NCBI GenBank assembly: GCA_963971405.1
Contig: OZ020490.1
Coordinates: forward strand, 22,531,464-22,595,463
Direction: 5' to 3'
Length of the DNA stretch: 64,000 nucleotides
Source of the DNA: Psococerastis gibbosa
Lineage: Eukaryota > Arthropoda > Insecta > Psocodea > Psocidae
The notes under the pieces were generated by a model. That model made no database searches and had not been told where the DNA came from. It saw only the letters and a list, made by a program, of their open reading frames with translations. Shown one piece after another: positions 27,201-42,200 of the stretch (positions within the stretch are counted from its first letter, which is position 1; every line of letters begins with the position of its first letter). The translations under genes and the position numbers were made by a program.

Positions 27201-30200
27201 ATTTCTATAATACTCCTGGCGCTTACTTGACCAAGCCACTTAAAGGTGCCCCTTATCTTGCGCTTGCTGTAATATTTACATTGGTTGAGGAAAGTATGAC
27301 GGTTTTCATTTTATTTCACGTCTTGAAACCATATGTGGCGGGTTTTAATCCGTACAGACATGCTTCGTTTTGACCAGCTTGTGGAAGCTTTTCAACCAAC
27401 GATAATAAATAGAATATATCGTTCCTAGCCATGGGGAGTATGGTCACCCGGTTTCAAATGTTCTGCTGTTCATGCAAAAATAACAACAGAAATGATGCGC
27501 AGACGTTCTGCGCACTTGACCTCGGGTTAAAACTGCGGGAATTGTTTATTGCCAAAGGCTCGGATATATATTGGGGTTATGGCGAGAACCACCCGCTCAC
27601 GCTGGGTCACAACTGCGGAATCGTTAAGAGCCAACCAGAGTCGCCCATATTCCATTTTCTGTTCAAACTTCAATTTCTCATGAAATATGGAACGCAGAAC
27701 AATGAAAAAAAATGCTGAATCGCAAGAAGAATTTTTTCTCCTAATTTTGATACATAGTATGTGGCCTTAACTAGCCCCAATTCGCCACAGATTGATGAAC
27801 TCCTGAGTGACCGTTATTTTTTTCGTATCAAGTTCACTAACTATAGCCGATCGGTATTGATGATTGCATCATACTATGTATCAAAATTTGGAGAAAAAAT
27901 TCTTCTTGCGATTCAGCATTTTTTCATTGTTCTGCGTTCCCTATTTCATGAGAAATTGAAGTTTGCACAGAAATGGAATATCGGTAACTCCGCGGTTTGT
28001 CATTTTACGTGGCTGTTCAAAACTCGGTTTAAAAAACCGCCCAGTTTGTGTCGGTAGTTGTTCAGGGAGGCGTGCTGATAAGGTGGTGTGTACACTTAAT
28101 GGCGAAAACATATCGAAAGGCACTAAGCCCATGACAATGGAGAAGCAGACATGATGTATTATCACGGGCGATAACATTAGCTATTGACATGGTTCATCAT
28201 ACGTATGATAACGAATTGGTTCATGTTCCTGCCACTGCTATACGTACCTTTGTCAACGAGCACACGCTATGGCTAGACTATTCTAATCTATTATGCTAGT
28301 CATGTTGATTACTTCCCGCGGACTATCAATATCGAAGCGTCTGAGGGAAGCAGGGGAATACGGCAGCCGCTAGTTTGACTTTCTAACGCCAGATCCCATA
28401 CGATATCCTCAAATTTGTCTGATTTTGCCCGGTGTTTTACCTTGGAAAAGCACAATAATAATGTTTCTTAGTACATCTTCACTGTCCCGTGGGTCGCCCC
28501 CCCCCCCCCGCCTGTCAGCACTGTCGGCTTTTTTGAACATAATAAAATTGGACTGGAAATATAAACTTCTTCTTCCCTCTTAGTGCCGCTTGAGGGGGTC
28601 ACCCCATTGTTTATTTTCATCTTTAAATGCCTCTTCTGTCGAAGATTGGCGATCATCATGAGAATTTGGACGTTGGAGACTGCTGTTCTGAGAAGAGAAG
28701 TCGTGCTCTTGCCAAACTACTGCCTCAGATTTTTCAACCACGATGTTCTTCTGCATATAGCCCTCAGTCCAAATCGTTATCCACTACGGTTTTCGCTAGT
28801 AACCCAGTAGCCGCCCCTCACAAATACCAAATCCCATCAGACCAACAAGTCTGAGGGTTGCTACAAGGTTTCTAAATCTACACGATCATTCACTGAGACC
28901 ATCGAACTGCAGTATATTGGATGCACTATGTTTTCAGATTGGTCAGAATGTAGGTTACCGATATGGAGAACTTTGCTTCCACAAGCTATGGCATAATCAT
29001 TATTTAAATCAGTAAATGACCCATTATATTTAAAGCAATTATGGATAAGGTGGCTGTGCATAAAAAAAAAGCTCCATAACGCCAGGAAGTTAATATTCGT
29101 ACAGTTCATTAATTTTTCCAAGCGATATGCTAAAAGAATAGCGGGAGATTAGTGTCAGCTTGCTAAACCGTGTCGTGCTTGATAATCCGTGTACTTAGTA
29201 CGAGTATGCTCCTCCAACCTGGCTGTCTGTATCTAACAATGCGAACAAAAAATAATGTAAAATACCTGCTTAAGGACTGGATGCTTTAATTAAGACCTAG
29301 TCTGGAAACATGTCGCCGACTAGGTACAATCAAACAAGTATCGTGCAGAATCGATTGATATTAGGTTCTTTGATATTCGGCCTTGAAATAACTTGCCACA
29401 TAAGATTCTCCTTTCTTAATATGGCAGTAGTTGGAGAAAATTTAATTTTTTGTTTTAAAAATTTCGCACCCTCCGCGCAGGTGGGAAAAGGCTCGATGTA
29501 AAGCGAATATTTTTAAGGGAGCATTTATGCATAGCGATTTTTATAGTAACTAAAATATAAGCTGGTGTTTTTGCCCTGTGCATGGGACAGTGTTTTCTTT
29601 TTAAGAGGTTGTTTAAATGTTCGTTAAAATAATATAGGGTGAAACAGAGTTCTTATTTATGTTTTTAAGTCGTTGTATGCATAAATGCGGCCTATGAATT
29701 CGAAGTATATGTTTAGATGTTGAGAAAAGAGTAAACTCACTATACTAACGGCATACAGTAAGTCATAAGGATCCCACGTCTTATTAAAAATATTGTCCAA
29801 TCGTACTTGAAGGGTCAGATGGAAATAGGCTTCACATATTTATTTTTCTATTTACGTACTATCGGCTATCGCCTTCTACCGGTACCTTCAAATTTATTTT
29901 AAAGGATGGGCTATAACACGTTCTTCCGTCATTAAATCTGTGGTTTACAAAGTATCCAACTTAACGTCTTCCTCTAGCGGACACTGAGGCATTAATATGT
30001 TTATAGCCAACCCGGTATGACTAACCACAATATTATTGAATTTATTTCAATCATAATATGTAATATGTATGACATATTATGTTATGAATTAGTAATTCTC
30101 CATTGTAATGCACAAAACAAATTCAGAAAAAAAAACAAGAGAGTACCTCTTATAAAAGTTTAGGTGAAGTGACATGACATTGTTCACTTTTCGTGTTTCT

Positions 30201-33200
30201 GGAGTAATTATTGAATAATTCCCTTTTCCCTGGGAAATACAATACTTTAGAAAGATCCATTTCACCTATCTCTGTATTTCTGCTGCTGTTTTTACAGTTT
30301 ATTTTTTCTTTTTGTCCAGGTTATGAGCCAAGACGTAAAGAAAGAGAACCCACTTCAATTCAAATTCCGCGCCAAATTCTACCCTGAAGACGTAGCAGAG
30401 GAATTAATCCAAGACATCACACTTCGGTTATTTTACTTACAGGTTAGTAAAAAGCTATGGTTTTTTGCTTTATGCTCCTGAAATTCAGATGGACTATACT
30501 TCTTGTGTTAAATCAAAAGGTGTTGCATAAAAAGTATGTAGATTTTTTTTTTCTAGTATTGACCCTCCAATATTTTATTCTATCGAAGAAATATTTGTAA
30601 TGTTTATGTTGAAGTATACTTTTTTTTTTTTTTTTTTTTTTTAAAAATCATAACGCAACGCCCTTTGGGGCTTACGCGTTGTATGTTTAAGTGTTGCAAT
30701 GCTGTTGTTTTTAATGGGGTTGGTGTAGTGTGCACTATTGTCTTTTTTTTCCGGCAAACTGCTACAAGCGCGCTGGGCAACGAGTTGCCCAGGTACTGTC
30801 TACAACAGTTTGCCCTTGTCTATTTGTTCGATTTTTTTTTTTTTTTTTAATGGATTATGGGTTTTCACAGATTTTTATAGATAGTGGACTGGAACAGAAA
30901 CGGGAGCGTATGTTGGCGTAAAGTAGCTGCATCAGTAAGAATATCGGTCATAGGGGAGTTACTAGGGAAGGTGCGGTAGCAAGCATACGTAGGACAGACA
31001 AGGAGCAGGTGTTGTACATCAAGTAGTACCTGACAGGTTGGACACATTTAATCTGAATTTAGGTATTACATTTTCCAATTTTTCTTTGACACTCGAATAT
31101 TGTTGAACAATAATGTAATATGGGGATTAGGTTACTTACAATTAATTATTGAGTTTGGTACACAATTGATGGTATACAATATACATAATAATAGCCGCCT
31201 TATTAACTATGTAAAGGTTATATATGAAAATTAAGTACTCATTAGACTCGTATCTGTACTTGGTTAAGTCATGCTTTCGCCTGTTTCATTGGGTGAATGC
31301 TCAGCTTGTCCATTATCGCTTGTAACCGGTGTAGGTTGACATTGAGCACGTATAACAGTTTGCCAATGGGCAAAAATTCATACGGAAACAATACAAATAA
31401 TGTCCGAAATTCATGGGGCCGTTGGCATTGGACAAGGGACCTTTGGGCCATTTATAAGTAGACCTGCGTCAATAAAAGGTCCTTCAAAATAAAATAAATA
31501 CTTTGTTAAACTGTCACTCATTGTGAGTGGTATACAATATTATATTTGTTATATAATTTAATAATTTTTAATCTTATTATTAATATTAATTAATTTTTTT
31601 TACTTATTTTTAATCTTAATTTTTTGAGCAGAATACTTTTTATTTGAGAGAAAACAACAACAATGTAACAGGTACTGATCGCGTACGGGCTTCTAAAGCC
31701 CAGCGATAACAATTCTATTGTAATGTGCTGATTTAAAAAAAAATATAGATGTATTTGAAAGGAAAGTTGAGTCTCAACAGCCATTTAAAATTAATTAAAA
31801 GGTTTTAGGCTGAATAATTTGCGTTGATCCTGAGGGTGTGAGGCTCTTATTCACTAATATCCACTCCCATCCAGCATCAGGACTCTATGAGCTGAGCAGC
31901 TTGTTGTGCGTAGAAAGTGGTACTTTTCTAGAACAGACAGAAAACAGCTCCATTAAAATAGTGCAGGAAGGATGTAAACCTGAAAAGAAATTTACGTTAG
32001 TGTGTAAATCTACAATATTGATGTATTTTACAAATCGTCGAAAATATACATTAGTGGATAATTTAAAAGAAATTGCTATATGAATTTGTCATTTAGTCTG
32101 GAATATGCTCTGTCTCTCAAGTTTGCAGTGCTGATAGTAAAGCAAACAGATTATAAATGTACCCAGTCAAGGTCACCAGTGACTCATCACGGAACCACTT
32201 TATTCTATTGTATTATGGGACCTGGTTTCATGCGATCCATTCATACTGTAAGTCTGAATTTAAAATTATGTCTGTGCAGGAAGTGTGCTAACATGTTTTA
32301 AAATTAGTAAAAATACGAGGTCTGGCGTGGCATTGTATTGTTTTATAATTAATTTACCATCTATGAAGAGGGAGTGGAGAAGCCTAGATTTTTTTCAGTT
32401 TTGTTAGAGCTATTATAAAGACGCCACGTCCAAAGAATGGACTAGAACAGGACCACCCGGAGGTTGGAGGAAGCAAGGCCACAAAGAAGAAGACATATGG
32501 GCAGACCGAGGAGAACCCTCGAGGAAAGGATTGAACAACTCGCCGGAGCATGAGGGAAAACAATGGCCGAGCTCAAGGCGTTAAGGTCCGACCGGGGCGA
32601 CCCCCCCCCCCCCCACGCTGCGCACGCGGCACTAAGGGGGAAGAAGAAGAAGATTATAAAGACGCAAATATTTAGAAGGGGTGTTACCCGATTTCTTTGC
32701 CATGCTAATGAATACTCCAATTGGTAGATAATTAGACCACGAACGGAAGGTCGTGGTTCAAGACTCGATAGAAAAGGAAAATTGGTTATCTTGAAGTAGT
32801 AGTAGTAGTATGGTTGGTCATAGTCCCAGGCAACGGTGTGGGCCCATAGGACAGGGGACCTCCTGATTATAGTGGATTCCGAACCACTTGAGAAACACAG
32901 TGAAGTCACACGATTAGTTCGGAGGTGACCAGGACAAGTCCTACCATGTTTCCCTACCGGCACTGTGCACACTACCAAGTTATCTGCTGCTTTGAACCTG
33001 CTCTGGTCCGCTGGATTCAACTTGGTATGGCGGCCGGCTGGGTATCTTCAAAGTAGCTGAGCTTCTGAGTGATGCCTTATGGTCTCAGAGGCAACTGCGC
33101 GAAAATCCTTAATCGAACCCCCCTCGTGGTGTAGAAGCGCGTAATGGCGACTGAACAGATAGGGGACCTAGTTTGAAACGGGATTAGCGAAAAACACAGT

Positions 33201-36200
33201 CTTTTCGGTGCAGGGCACTGTCCTGGGGTTGAGTGGCATAAGGATGCAGAAGGCAACGGAAAACCACAGCATTACAATTCCCTATTATAGTCATCGTGAC
33301 TATGTACATTTGATACTCTAAACCCTGATAGGGTAAACATAATAGTCTCCTTAGTAACTTTGTAAACTTGCTGTCACTCATTGTTAAAAATAATAACTTT
33401 GTATAGTTTTACGTAATAAAATAAAATTAAAACACACACAACCGGTTTCGGCTCACGCCATCGTCAAGTGCGATTGAAAACAGATAAAACAAAAAGGTAT
33501 GTAAGCTAAACCACAACAAAACTCATTGTCAGGATAACACACAGCGTACAGCATTTCTGACAACGAGTTTTGTTTTGTTTTAGCTTGCATACCTTTTTGT
33601 TTTATCTGTTTTCAATCGCACTTGACGATGGCGTGAGCCGAAACCGGTTGTGTATGTTTTAATTTTATTTTATTACGTAAAACTATACAAAGTTATTATT
33701 TTTAACAATGACTGATAGGGTAGCTATCAATATCTGACGCGCTCGAGTATGTCCACGTAGCAGTTTTTTTTTACATTTTTGAAAATCGATAGCCGCTTAC
33801 TCCACCACTGAAGAAGTATACTTTATATAACATTTTCTTCTTTTTAACACCTAAGCTTTGAAACCCAACAGGTCTCTATGACGCTCGAGTAAATCCCCAT
33901 TTAGCACATGGGCTCCCCTACTATTATGGACCCAGGCCTACTTACCTTGTCCAATGCCAACAACAAACAAACAAATTCAAATTTTATTAATTCAAATTAA
34001 ACAACGACATTTACATTATTACACATGGAAGGGGGCCCAAAGGACAAGTCCCGTGCTGGGCCCCCTTTAAAAGTAAAAGTAAAAATTAGTGTAAATACAA
34101 GTTTAAAAAAAACGAATTAATTAAAAAATTTAAAAGTTAGTAGAAAATAATTGTATAATTGTGCAGGCAGATAACTAAAGTAATATGTTTTTTTTTTTTA
34201 CAATGTAGGCTAATAATAAAATAATTGGATGGCAATCGACACTGAGAGAACATCCATGGATTTCGGAAATTATTTGTATTATTTCCGTGAGAATTTTAGG
34301 CCATTGGCAAACTGGTATTCGTCCTCGATGTCCACCTACACCGGCTACAAGCGATAATGGGCAAGCTGAGACAAGCTTACCATTGACACAAAGAAAGAGG
34401 CGAAAGCATGACTTAACCAAGTACCGATACGAGTCGTGTTTTGAGACTACTGACCACCAAAAGCATTTAGCAACTTCAGATTGGTCTCTTGACAAACAAT
34501 ATATATGTTTATGTGGAAATTGTGCAAATTTGTTTGATTTTAATGCTTTACACATAATGTTTCGTTTCCTCGAAGTCACGAGAGAAACCCTATGTTGGAC
34601 TATATTGGTCTATTGACGTAGTGATGTAGATCAGGAGTTACATCAAGACGCAGTGTGTTGTCTTATGCTGTCTTTTGAGATCGCTCTAGCGGAAGTTGTT
34701 AGAGCGGAAAACTGTCTTGGAAAAAAACACTTCTTCTTTGTATGCGTCTTCCAGCGAAGATTGGCGATCATCATGGACCTTAGAGACTGCAGCTCTGATA
34801 AGGGAAGTGGTGGTCTTGCCAAACCACTGCCGCAGTTTTTCAACCAGGATGTTCTTCTCCAGGGAGCCCTCAGTCCTTCTATTTTCCTTCGGGTAGAAGG
34901 CGATGTAGCGACTGGGTGAGGGGGTCCTTGGAATAATTTTGTTGGGAAGTCCTGATTTAAGGCAGTGCTTTGGAATGAGTAATGCAAGTAGCGCGTAGGT
35001 AGTTGGGTACCACACTATTAGTGCCAAGTAAAATAGTGTGTTACCACAGGATAAAGGTTGTGTCATACTTAAATATGTACGGCCGTGATTCATTTTATTG
35101 CCAATGCAATGATCTCATTGGCGTTATCATCAGTTGCAAAGGTACAGCCGATGTTGGATGTGAATGTATTCCTTCAATGCATTACTATGTAACAAATTAT
35201 TAGTGCTCAATATTAATTCATGTAATATCTGATTTTCACACTAGTAGCCGATATGGAAAGGCTGTGATTCTTTTATTTTGTTAAGAGTGTACATCCCGTA
35301 GGAAATTGGCAGCCTGAAATTTAATACTTTTTATTTAATTAACAAGTTATTTTAAGATTTGACTCATATAAGTTGTAGAAGACTACTTCATGCATCATAT
35401 AATAAGGTATTTTTAATACATTGTAGTATTATATGATATATATAACACTGACATTAAATTAACTTTGGTTGAAGAGGTATTTTTAAGTTTCGAAATTTTA
35501 GTTTTCTCACAATATCTTACGTGAAAAGTTAGTTTGTAAATTACTATCATATTTATGAAAAAACTACAATTTCTAATATTAAAAATGCCTTATTATATGA
35601 TGCATGAAGTAGTCTTCTATTGTACATTTAAATGAGCCAAAACTTCAATAATAATTTGCTTAGTTAATGAAATAAAAAATAAAAAGTACTCAATTTCGGG
35701 CTGCCGATTTCCAACGGGATGTACACTCTTAAGATACTAACCTATCGGACTTGTCAAACTTGCTGGTGTGATGAGGGTTGGCAATAATTGTGAGGCGGTT
35801 GATGAGTTGCCCCGAACCGAACCCAAGATTTACGTTTTATTGGTCGCATACATCTTCAGGACATGTAGAGTAGTGGTACACACGACTTTCACCCGAAAGG
35901 TCCCACACTTGCTACAATTTCTGGTCATACTTCGGAGGGCATGTAAAGCTGGCGGTCCCGGGTCTTCCTAGTTGAGTGTAGGAGAGAGGGCTTTATAGCC
36001 CTAACTCCGCTAGGTTGGCTTAGTAATAGAACGAAAAAAGTCAATATTTATTTATCTTCCTCTTTTTATGCCTCTTCTATCGAAGATTGGCGATCATCAT
36101 AGCAATTTGGACCTTGGAAACTGCTGCTCTGAAAAGGGAAGTCGTGCTCTTACCAAACCACTGCCTCGGGTTTTTAAACCAGGATCTTCTTCCTTCTATC

Positions 36201-39200
36201 TTCCCTTTGATTATTACATGAAGAAGGCGATACTTTTCGTTCCCCATCACATGGCCGAAGTATGTTCTTTTCCGTTTCTTAACCGTCAGTGGCAATATGC
36301 GTTTTTTTCTGCCATTTGAAGAAGTAACTTAATTGTTTTAGTTTTTTTTTAAATTTATAACTTCTTTTAAAATGGACCCATCTCACTGCGTGCGTTTGCC
36401 TCCGTGGTAGTCATAACGTAGCTTGTTAGAATCGGGAAGTCCCTTGTTTTAGTAGAGGTCGTTAATTTTTTTTCTCAGCATGATTCTCCTCTTGTTATTG
36501 CCTCTGTCGTGGCTCTAGAAAGTGTCAGTAAGTCTAATTGCTTATTTTCCCTTTCATCAGTCAGGCGAAAGGCTGGGCCTGTTGCGCCGACAATGGACAG
36601 TGTGCGTCCATCGTTATTCTTACTAATTACTCTTGCGGAACCCTTGTTATTGATGGTTTTCTCTGTTATTTCGTTCGTTGGCACCGACTTTATAATGAAT
36701 GCTACTCGTATACAGCAGCCATATTTTTTTTTACATTCCCCCCTATTACACGTTCGATTATATATATATATATTTTTTAAAGAAAAGTTTCATTGCATGT
36801 ATCCGATTGACCTCTTTAGTCGCCTCTGTAGGTTAGTACCCGTGTTGAGTTACGACACCTCTCCGATCGCATGGGTTGTAGAGACTCGCACAAGTACAAG
36901 CAAGCTACCACCTTGCCATTGAAGTCGATTAGATTGAGATTGAGATGATTGTTCCAATATTCGTTCCAATAAATATGTGTCTTAAGAGAAATTGGAAAGT
37001 GTAATACTTAATTCAGATTCAAATCGTATATTTCAACATGAACAATTCAAATATTTCAGCGATTGAATTAATATTGAAGTGTAATCACAAAATAAAAAAT
37101 TAAATTATATTATTTGGTGCCATGCTCGGTTTCAGCTATATCGTAACCCCTAAGTCAGAAGGGCGTACCATCAAAAAGACAATTTGAGATAAATGCGTTC
37201 CTGTGTCTGTATAGTTTGCTATCGTCAGATACCCCCTCTATAATCTAAAATCTAAGCTTTTTTTTTAGATCAAATTTTTTCTGTTTATGCAAATATTGAG
37301 CTCATGAAAAGGTCACTAAATCTGATTATAACTCAATTTCGCCAAAAATGTTGGTTACGCCCTCCTCACTTTAGGGTGACGATATAGTCAAGTGTCATAA
37401 TGCTTTGGGTTGCATTTACCACTACCCCATTATTTGTTTTGCTATTATTTATTTATTTATTTATTTATTTTGTATAGGTTAAGAACGCTATTCTCTCTGA
37501 TGAGATATACTGCCCTCCCGAGACGTCGGTTCTCCTCGCCTCCTACGCCGTCCAAGTCAGGCATGGCGACTTTGACAAGGTGTCCAACGGTCCTGGGTTC
37601 CTGGCCAACGACCGCCTCCTACCCCAGCGCGTTTTGGACCAACACAAAATGTCGAAGGATGAGTGGGAGACCTCAATCACGACGTGGTGGAATGAGCACA
37701 AGGGAATGATGAGGTACGTTTCAGTCATATTATTATATCACCTTCTAGGCGAAGGATTAGCTCGGGACAATTACTTACGTTAGAACTTAATGAATAAGTA
37801 GAATCCGGGGTGATAGGCCGTGGTCGTTCTGAAAGTGAACTTCCAAACGTTTCATCAACATCTGCGGTTGACATCTTCAGGGGAACTGGGCAGACTTCTA
37901 TTGTATCTCGGAGGCTCAGCAGCAACTATGATACAATCTGAGAAGTCTACGTGCGCAGTTCAACTGAAGATGTCGACCGCAGATATTGACGTTTGGAAAT
38001 ACACTTTCAGAACGACATTCCGGATTCTACTGATTCATCAAGTAACTCCGGCCTTTGTAAATATACCATAGAACTTTTTTTTTAAGGTTAAATCGAGCAC
38101 AAACAATGTAATTAATTTATCCGATTAACCTCTTCAATCGCCTCGCTAAGTCACCTAATAGGTAATTGTGTCGAGTTACGACACGTCTCCGACCGCAAGG
38201 TGTGTAGAGACTCGCACAAGTACAAGCATGCTACCACCTTGCCACCGAAGTCGCCCGAAGAACTGTTACGGTATCTGTGCGAATTGATAAAATTAATTTG
38301 GGAAGCAAGTACGGCTTCATTTGTACCGCTTCTTTTATGTGTATCAATTTCCATAACTGTGGCCAATTCGTTGCTAGTGACGACCACATACTTTGTATTA
38401 AAAATGTATTGGAACACTTTTTTCTGTTAATTCTTCAACTTCTCCTATTTCTACTGTTTTGTACACCTTCGTATATGGGGTTTCCTTCCCCTCGTATCTT
38501 CGTTTAAAAGGATCTCAGGTGCCCATTCCATTGACCGGCTAGGGCTATTTCCAACAACGGTGACGTGGTAGCAGACATTCAAGACTTAGGTGGCGTTTCC
38601 ACCGACCTCGCATTGCAGAATTGACGGAAATGTTTATTTTCCTCTATGCCATAGTTAAAATTGATCAATGATCATACAGTAAAATCACAAACAAACAAAC
38701 TAATATTAAAAAATGGCGTCATGGGATATGTTAAGTACAAACATTTTAATAGATTTCTATAAAAAGAAAAATTCTAATTTCCGTCAATGTCATTTGCATT
38801 CTGCAATGCGAGGTCAGTGGAAACGCTACCTAAGTCTTGAATGTCTGCTACCACGTCACCGTTGTTGGAAATAGCCCTAGCCGGTCAATGGAATGGGCGC
38901 CTTATGAAAGCTTAAAATAATTCAACTTAATTTGGATTTGTGTAAAACTTGTGTCTGTGTTCTACTTGTGGGGGCGTTCTTTCTTATAACGCATATGGAA
39001 ATTAAGAGTGTACGTCTGGTAGGAAATAGATACTCCAAAATCAGTTTTTTTTTATGGTTTCTTATTTTTTATTAATCAACAAAGCATGATATTGAAGATT
39101 TGGCTCATTTAAGTTGTAGAAGACGACTTCATGCATCATATAATAGGGTCTTCTTAATAATTTTTGGTACCGTAGCTTTTTCAAAAAAATTATTATGTCG

Positions 39201-42200
39201 TTTACACGAAAAGTGTAATAGACTAATTAATAGGTAACTTTTTACCTAAAACGTCCCTTTGGGCATCACATAAATCTGCAATTGGAAAATTATTCGATTA
39301 AATATATCCGAAGATAATGTAAGTGGTATTTTTGTTAACGACATTAATATAACCTACCTAATACTTGTGTTTTTTACTCTAACGGGAATAAAAAGTTGTC
39401 GACTAGAGGCGCCTAATGTAATAAATTGTGTGAGAGCCTTGTACATTGGTCGTGAATCGTAGACGAGGCTATTACGTTCGTCCTTGCATATGATGCTCAA
39501 AAAAACTTGGTGATTGTGCGAACCTCAGCACCTTGAAGACATGCACGAACATCGTCGTACGGTCAAGTCAACTTGTTCATCCGCTCAAAATAGATTTAGC
39601 CAAAATAGTTGCTAGCTCTACGATTTAATAGTAATGTTTTAATCCAAACTCTTTTCAGTATTAGCTATGAGTTTGGTTTTAACATACAATTAGATCCCCG
39701 CTCCCACTATCGGTTTTTCGTACACAGTCAAATTTCCCAGAAAATGTCAGTATAGTGAAAAACTGGGATAATTGACACATTTTCCCTCTATTGTAATTAA
39801 TATTCTAATAGTATACTGTAGATGTCAGACTGAACATTAAGCGCATTTATAAGTCTCGCGTGCAAAAATAAATTGGTGTCATATGCCCACTCTTAAGTTT
39901 AGATCCGCCATTTTGCAAAAAAACTTGCAACAGATTTACCGTGCAATGTGCACTTCTGTATATAGCGATGTGTATGTACTGTAAATGGGTTATCCTTGTA
40001 CCTTGACCGATGCCAGCATACCGAGGTCAGCCTGACTACTCTTCCTCCATTTTGCTCATTACTCTAACGTTTAATTAATAATGGACTTAACTTTTCAGCG
40101 GCTTGACGCCAAAAAAACGCTGTTTTTTTTTTTTTATGGCGGCTACTCCTTTTGTCAATATTCCGTCATTTGTGCATCAATAATTGATGAGATTTTTATT
40201 TTACTCTCTGTCATTGTCCATTTTAACTTCCGCATGTTAAAATTGATCAATGATCATAGAGTAAACTCACACTTTGCAAACAATTACAAACTAAAATTAA
40301 AACAATGGCGTCGTCTGGAGATGATAAATAATTTAAATTAATTTCTTGAGAACGAACGAATTATTTCGTAATTTAAATCATAAAATTTCTTGTAGCTTAT
40401 AAAATGAAAGGAAAGGCGGCAGGCAAACTTACAAAATTGGAAAAAATTGAAAACAAAAATGATTATTGAAATTATTGAAGACAAGTGGAATGTGGTGTAA
40501 AAATATACCGTAAATGCAACATTGATGATATTTCCGTCAATGACATTATCAAAAATGAAGAAAAACTGACAAGTGGAATAGCCGCCTGAGGCTCGCAGTT
40601 AAGAATTTTTCAGGATACTTCCGTTACGTTTTCTCGGTCCTAATGGGTGGTCCGAGAGACTGCAAGGTTGATCTTCATTAAACAAACAAGTAAAATAATT
40701 GTACAATTATTGCACTTTAATTCTATAGTAAATATCTTCAGTTTATATTTGAACCTCGATTCTATATATTAAAATTTTAGGTCATGCATTACTTCTGAAT
40801 TTTAGATATTACAAAAAATCATTTGGTGTATCGAAAATACATTTACTTAACTTTTTTTTTTTTTAAATAAAAAAAGGAATTAACAATTTGTACGTTGTTT
40901 GTTTCATTCAAAACTTCTTTTAAATTACTTTTTCCCCTTTTTCTTGCCCTTCCCTTTTCCTTTCTTGCTACCTCCTTTTGGCTTCTTTCCTCTTTTTGGG
41001 TCAATTAGTTTCAATAGCTTCTCTATGTCAAAATACCCCTTATTGGTCTTCGAAGCAGCAGCCTTCCTCATTATATTTGCTTCATCATAGGACAAGGGTT
41101 CGCATATGGTTAACAGCTCTGAAATTAGTTTCTGGGTGGTTGGATATTTTTGAACCAAGAACTTAAATGCCTCGTCGACTTGATCTATTGTGATGGGCTC
41201 CGATGAAGTTCTTTGAATTGCAGCTGCCATGTTCAAAGATTCGATTTTTAACCAGCCTGAAATAGTACATTGAAGTATTATATTGTGTATATAACGCTGA
41301 CATTAAATTAACTTTGGTTGAAGAGTTAAACTCCTCGTTATAGAGGATATGGAAATCTAGGTTTTTTCCACATCCCTTAATTTCGGTTAGCCTGAAATAG
41401 TTAATAATCATGTTATGCCTGAAATAGTTAATAATCATGTTATACAGCGAACTGTATAGCTGATTAGTTCTATTCAATTCCGTCTCTTTTAAGCATATTT
41501 TAATTATCGGATGACTGCTGACCCCTTTGAAATAGTTCAGTTTCCATAAAGACATGAAGGTTTTATATTAGCCATGCATTAAACAGATCGTTGGTCTTGA
41601 ATGTCCGCTAAGTAATGGGCGAAATACGGAGAATTGCGTATGTGGGGTTCGATTTTAATTGAAGTCAATGGGGGAAACTTTATTTGCTGTTTTCATAAAG
41701 GCATGAAGGTTTTATATTAACCGTGCATTAAACAGATCGTTGGTCTTGAATGTCCGCTAAATAATGGGCGAAATACGGAGAATAGCGTATGTGAGGTTCA
41801 ATTTTAATTGAAGTCAATGGGCGAAACTTTATTTGCTGTTTTCGTACATGCTTTGCTTACCGGTTTTGTTACTATCAAACTTTTTCGCGTAGTTGTCCAA
41901 TTCAATCATAGATGGAGTCATTCCCAGCAAATGTAAAATCGGCCCCAGCTGAAATAGATTTTTTTTAGTAGTTATGGTACGGACTCTGACTTTCACCCGA
42001 AAGGTTGTTGGTTTCAGTCCTACACTTCATACATTTTCTGGCCATGCTTCGGAGGGCATGTAAAGCAGGTGGTCCCGGGCCATCCTAGTTGAGTGTAAGA
42101 GAGGGCTTTATAGCCCTAACTCCGCTAGGTTGGCTTAGTAATAGTACAATAAGTCCTTATTTATTTATTTATTTATAATAAATGTATGAAGTTTTATATC

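Larger units (their letters stand above)
22064..30319 (+). other. Moesin introns 2a/2b region (8.3 kb)
   Basis: Contains several MITEs, a foldback element, LINE fragments and the 75-nt exon candidate. 22150-23000 and 28860-30300 are AT-rich with nothing I can name. Confidence 0.55.

Noticed and set aside
32442..33020. 192-codon minus-strand open frame
   Set aside because: It runs across a poly-C tract and a dispersed repeat also present at 2716; composition follows the repeat, not a protein.
34175..34616. Overlapping open frames of 134 and 109 codons on opposite strands
   Set aside because: They lie in a dispersed repeat (relatives near 20100 and 31262) and match no family.
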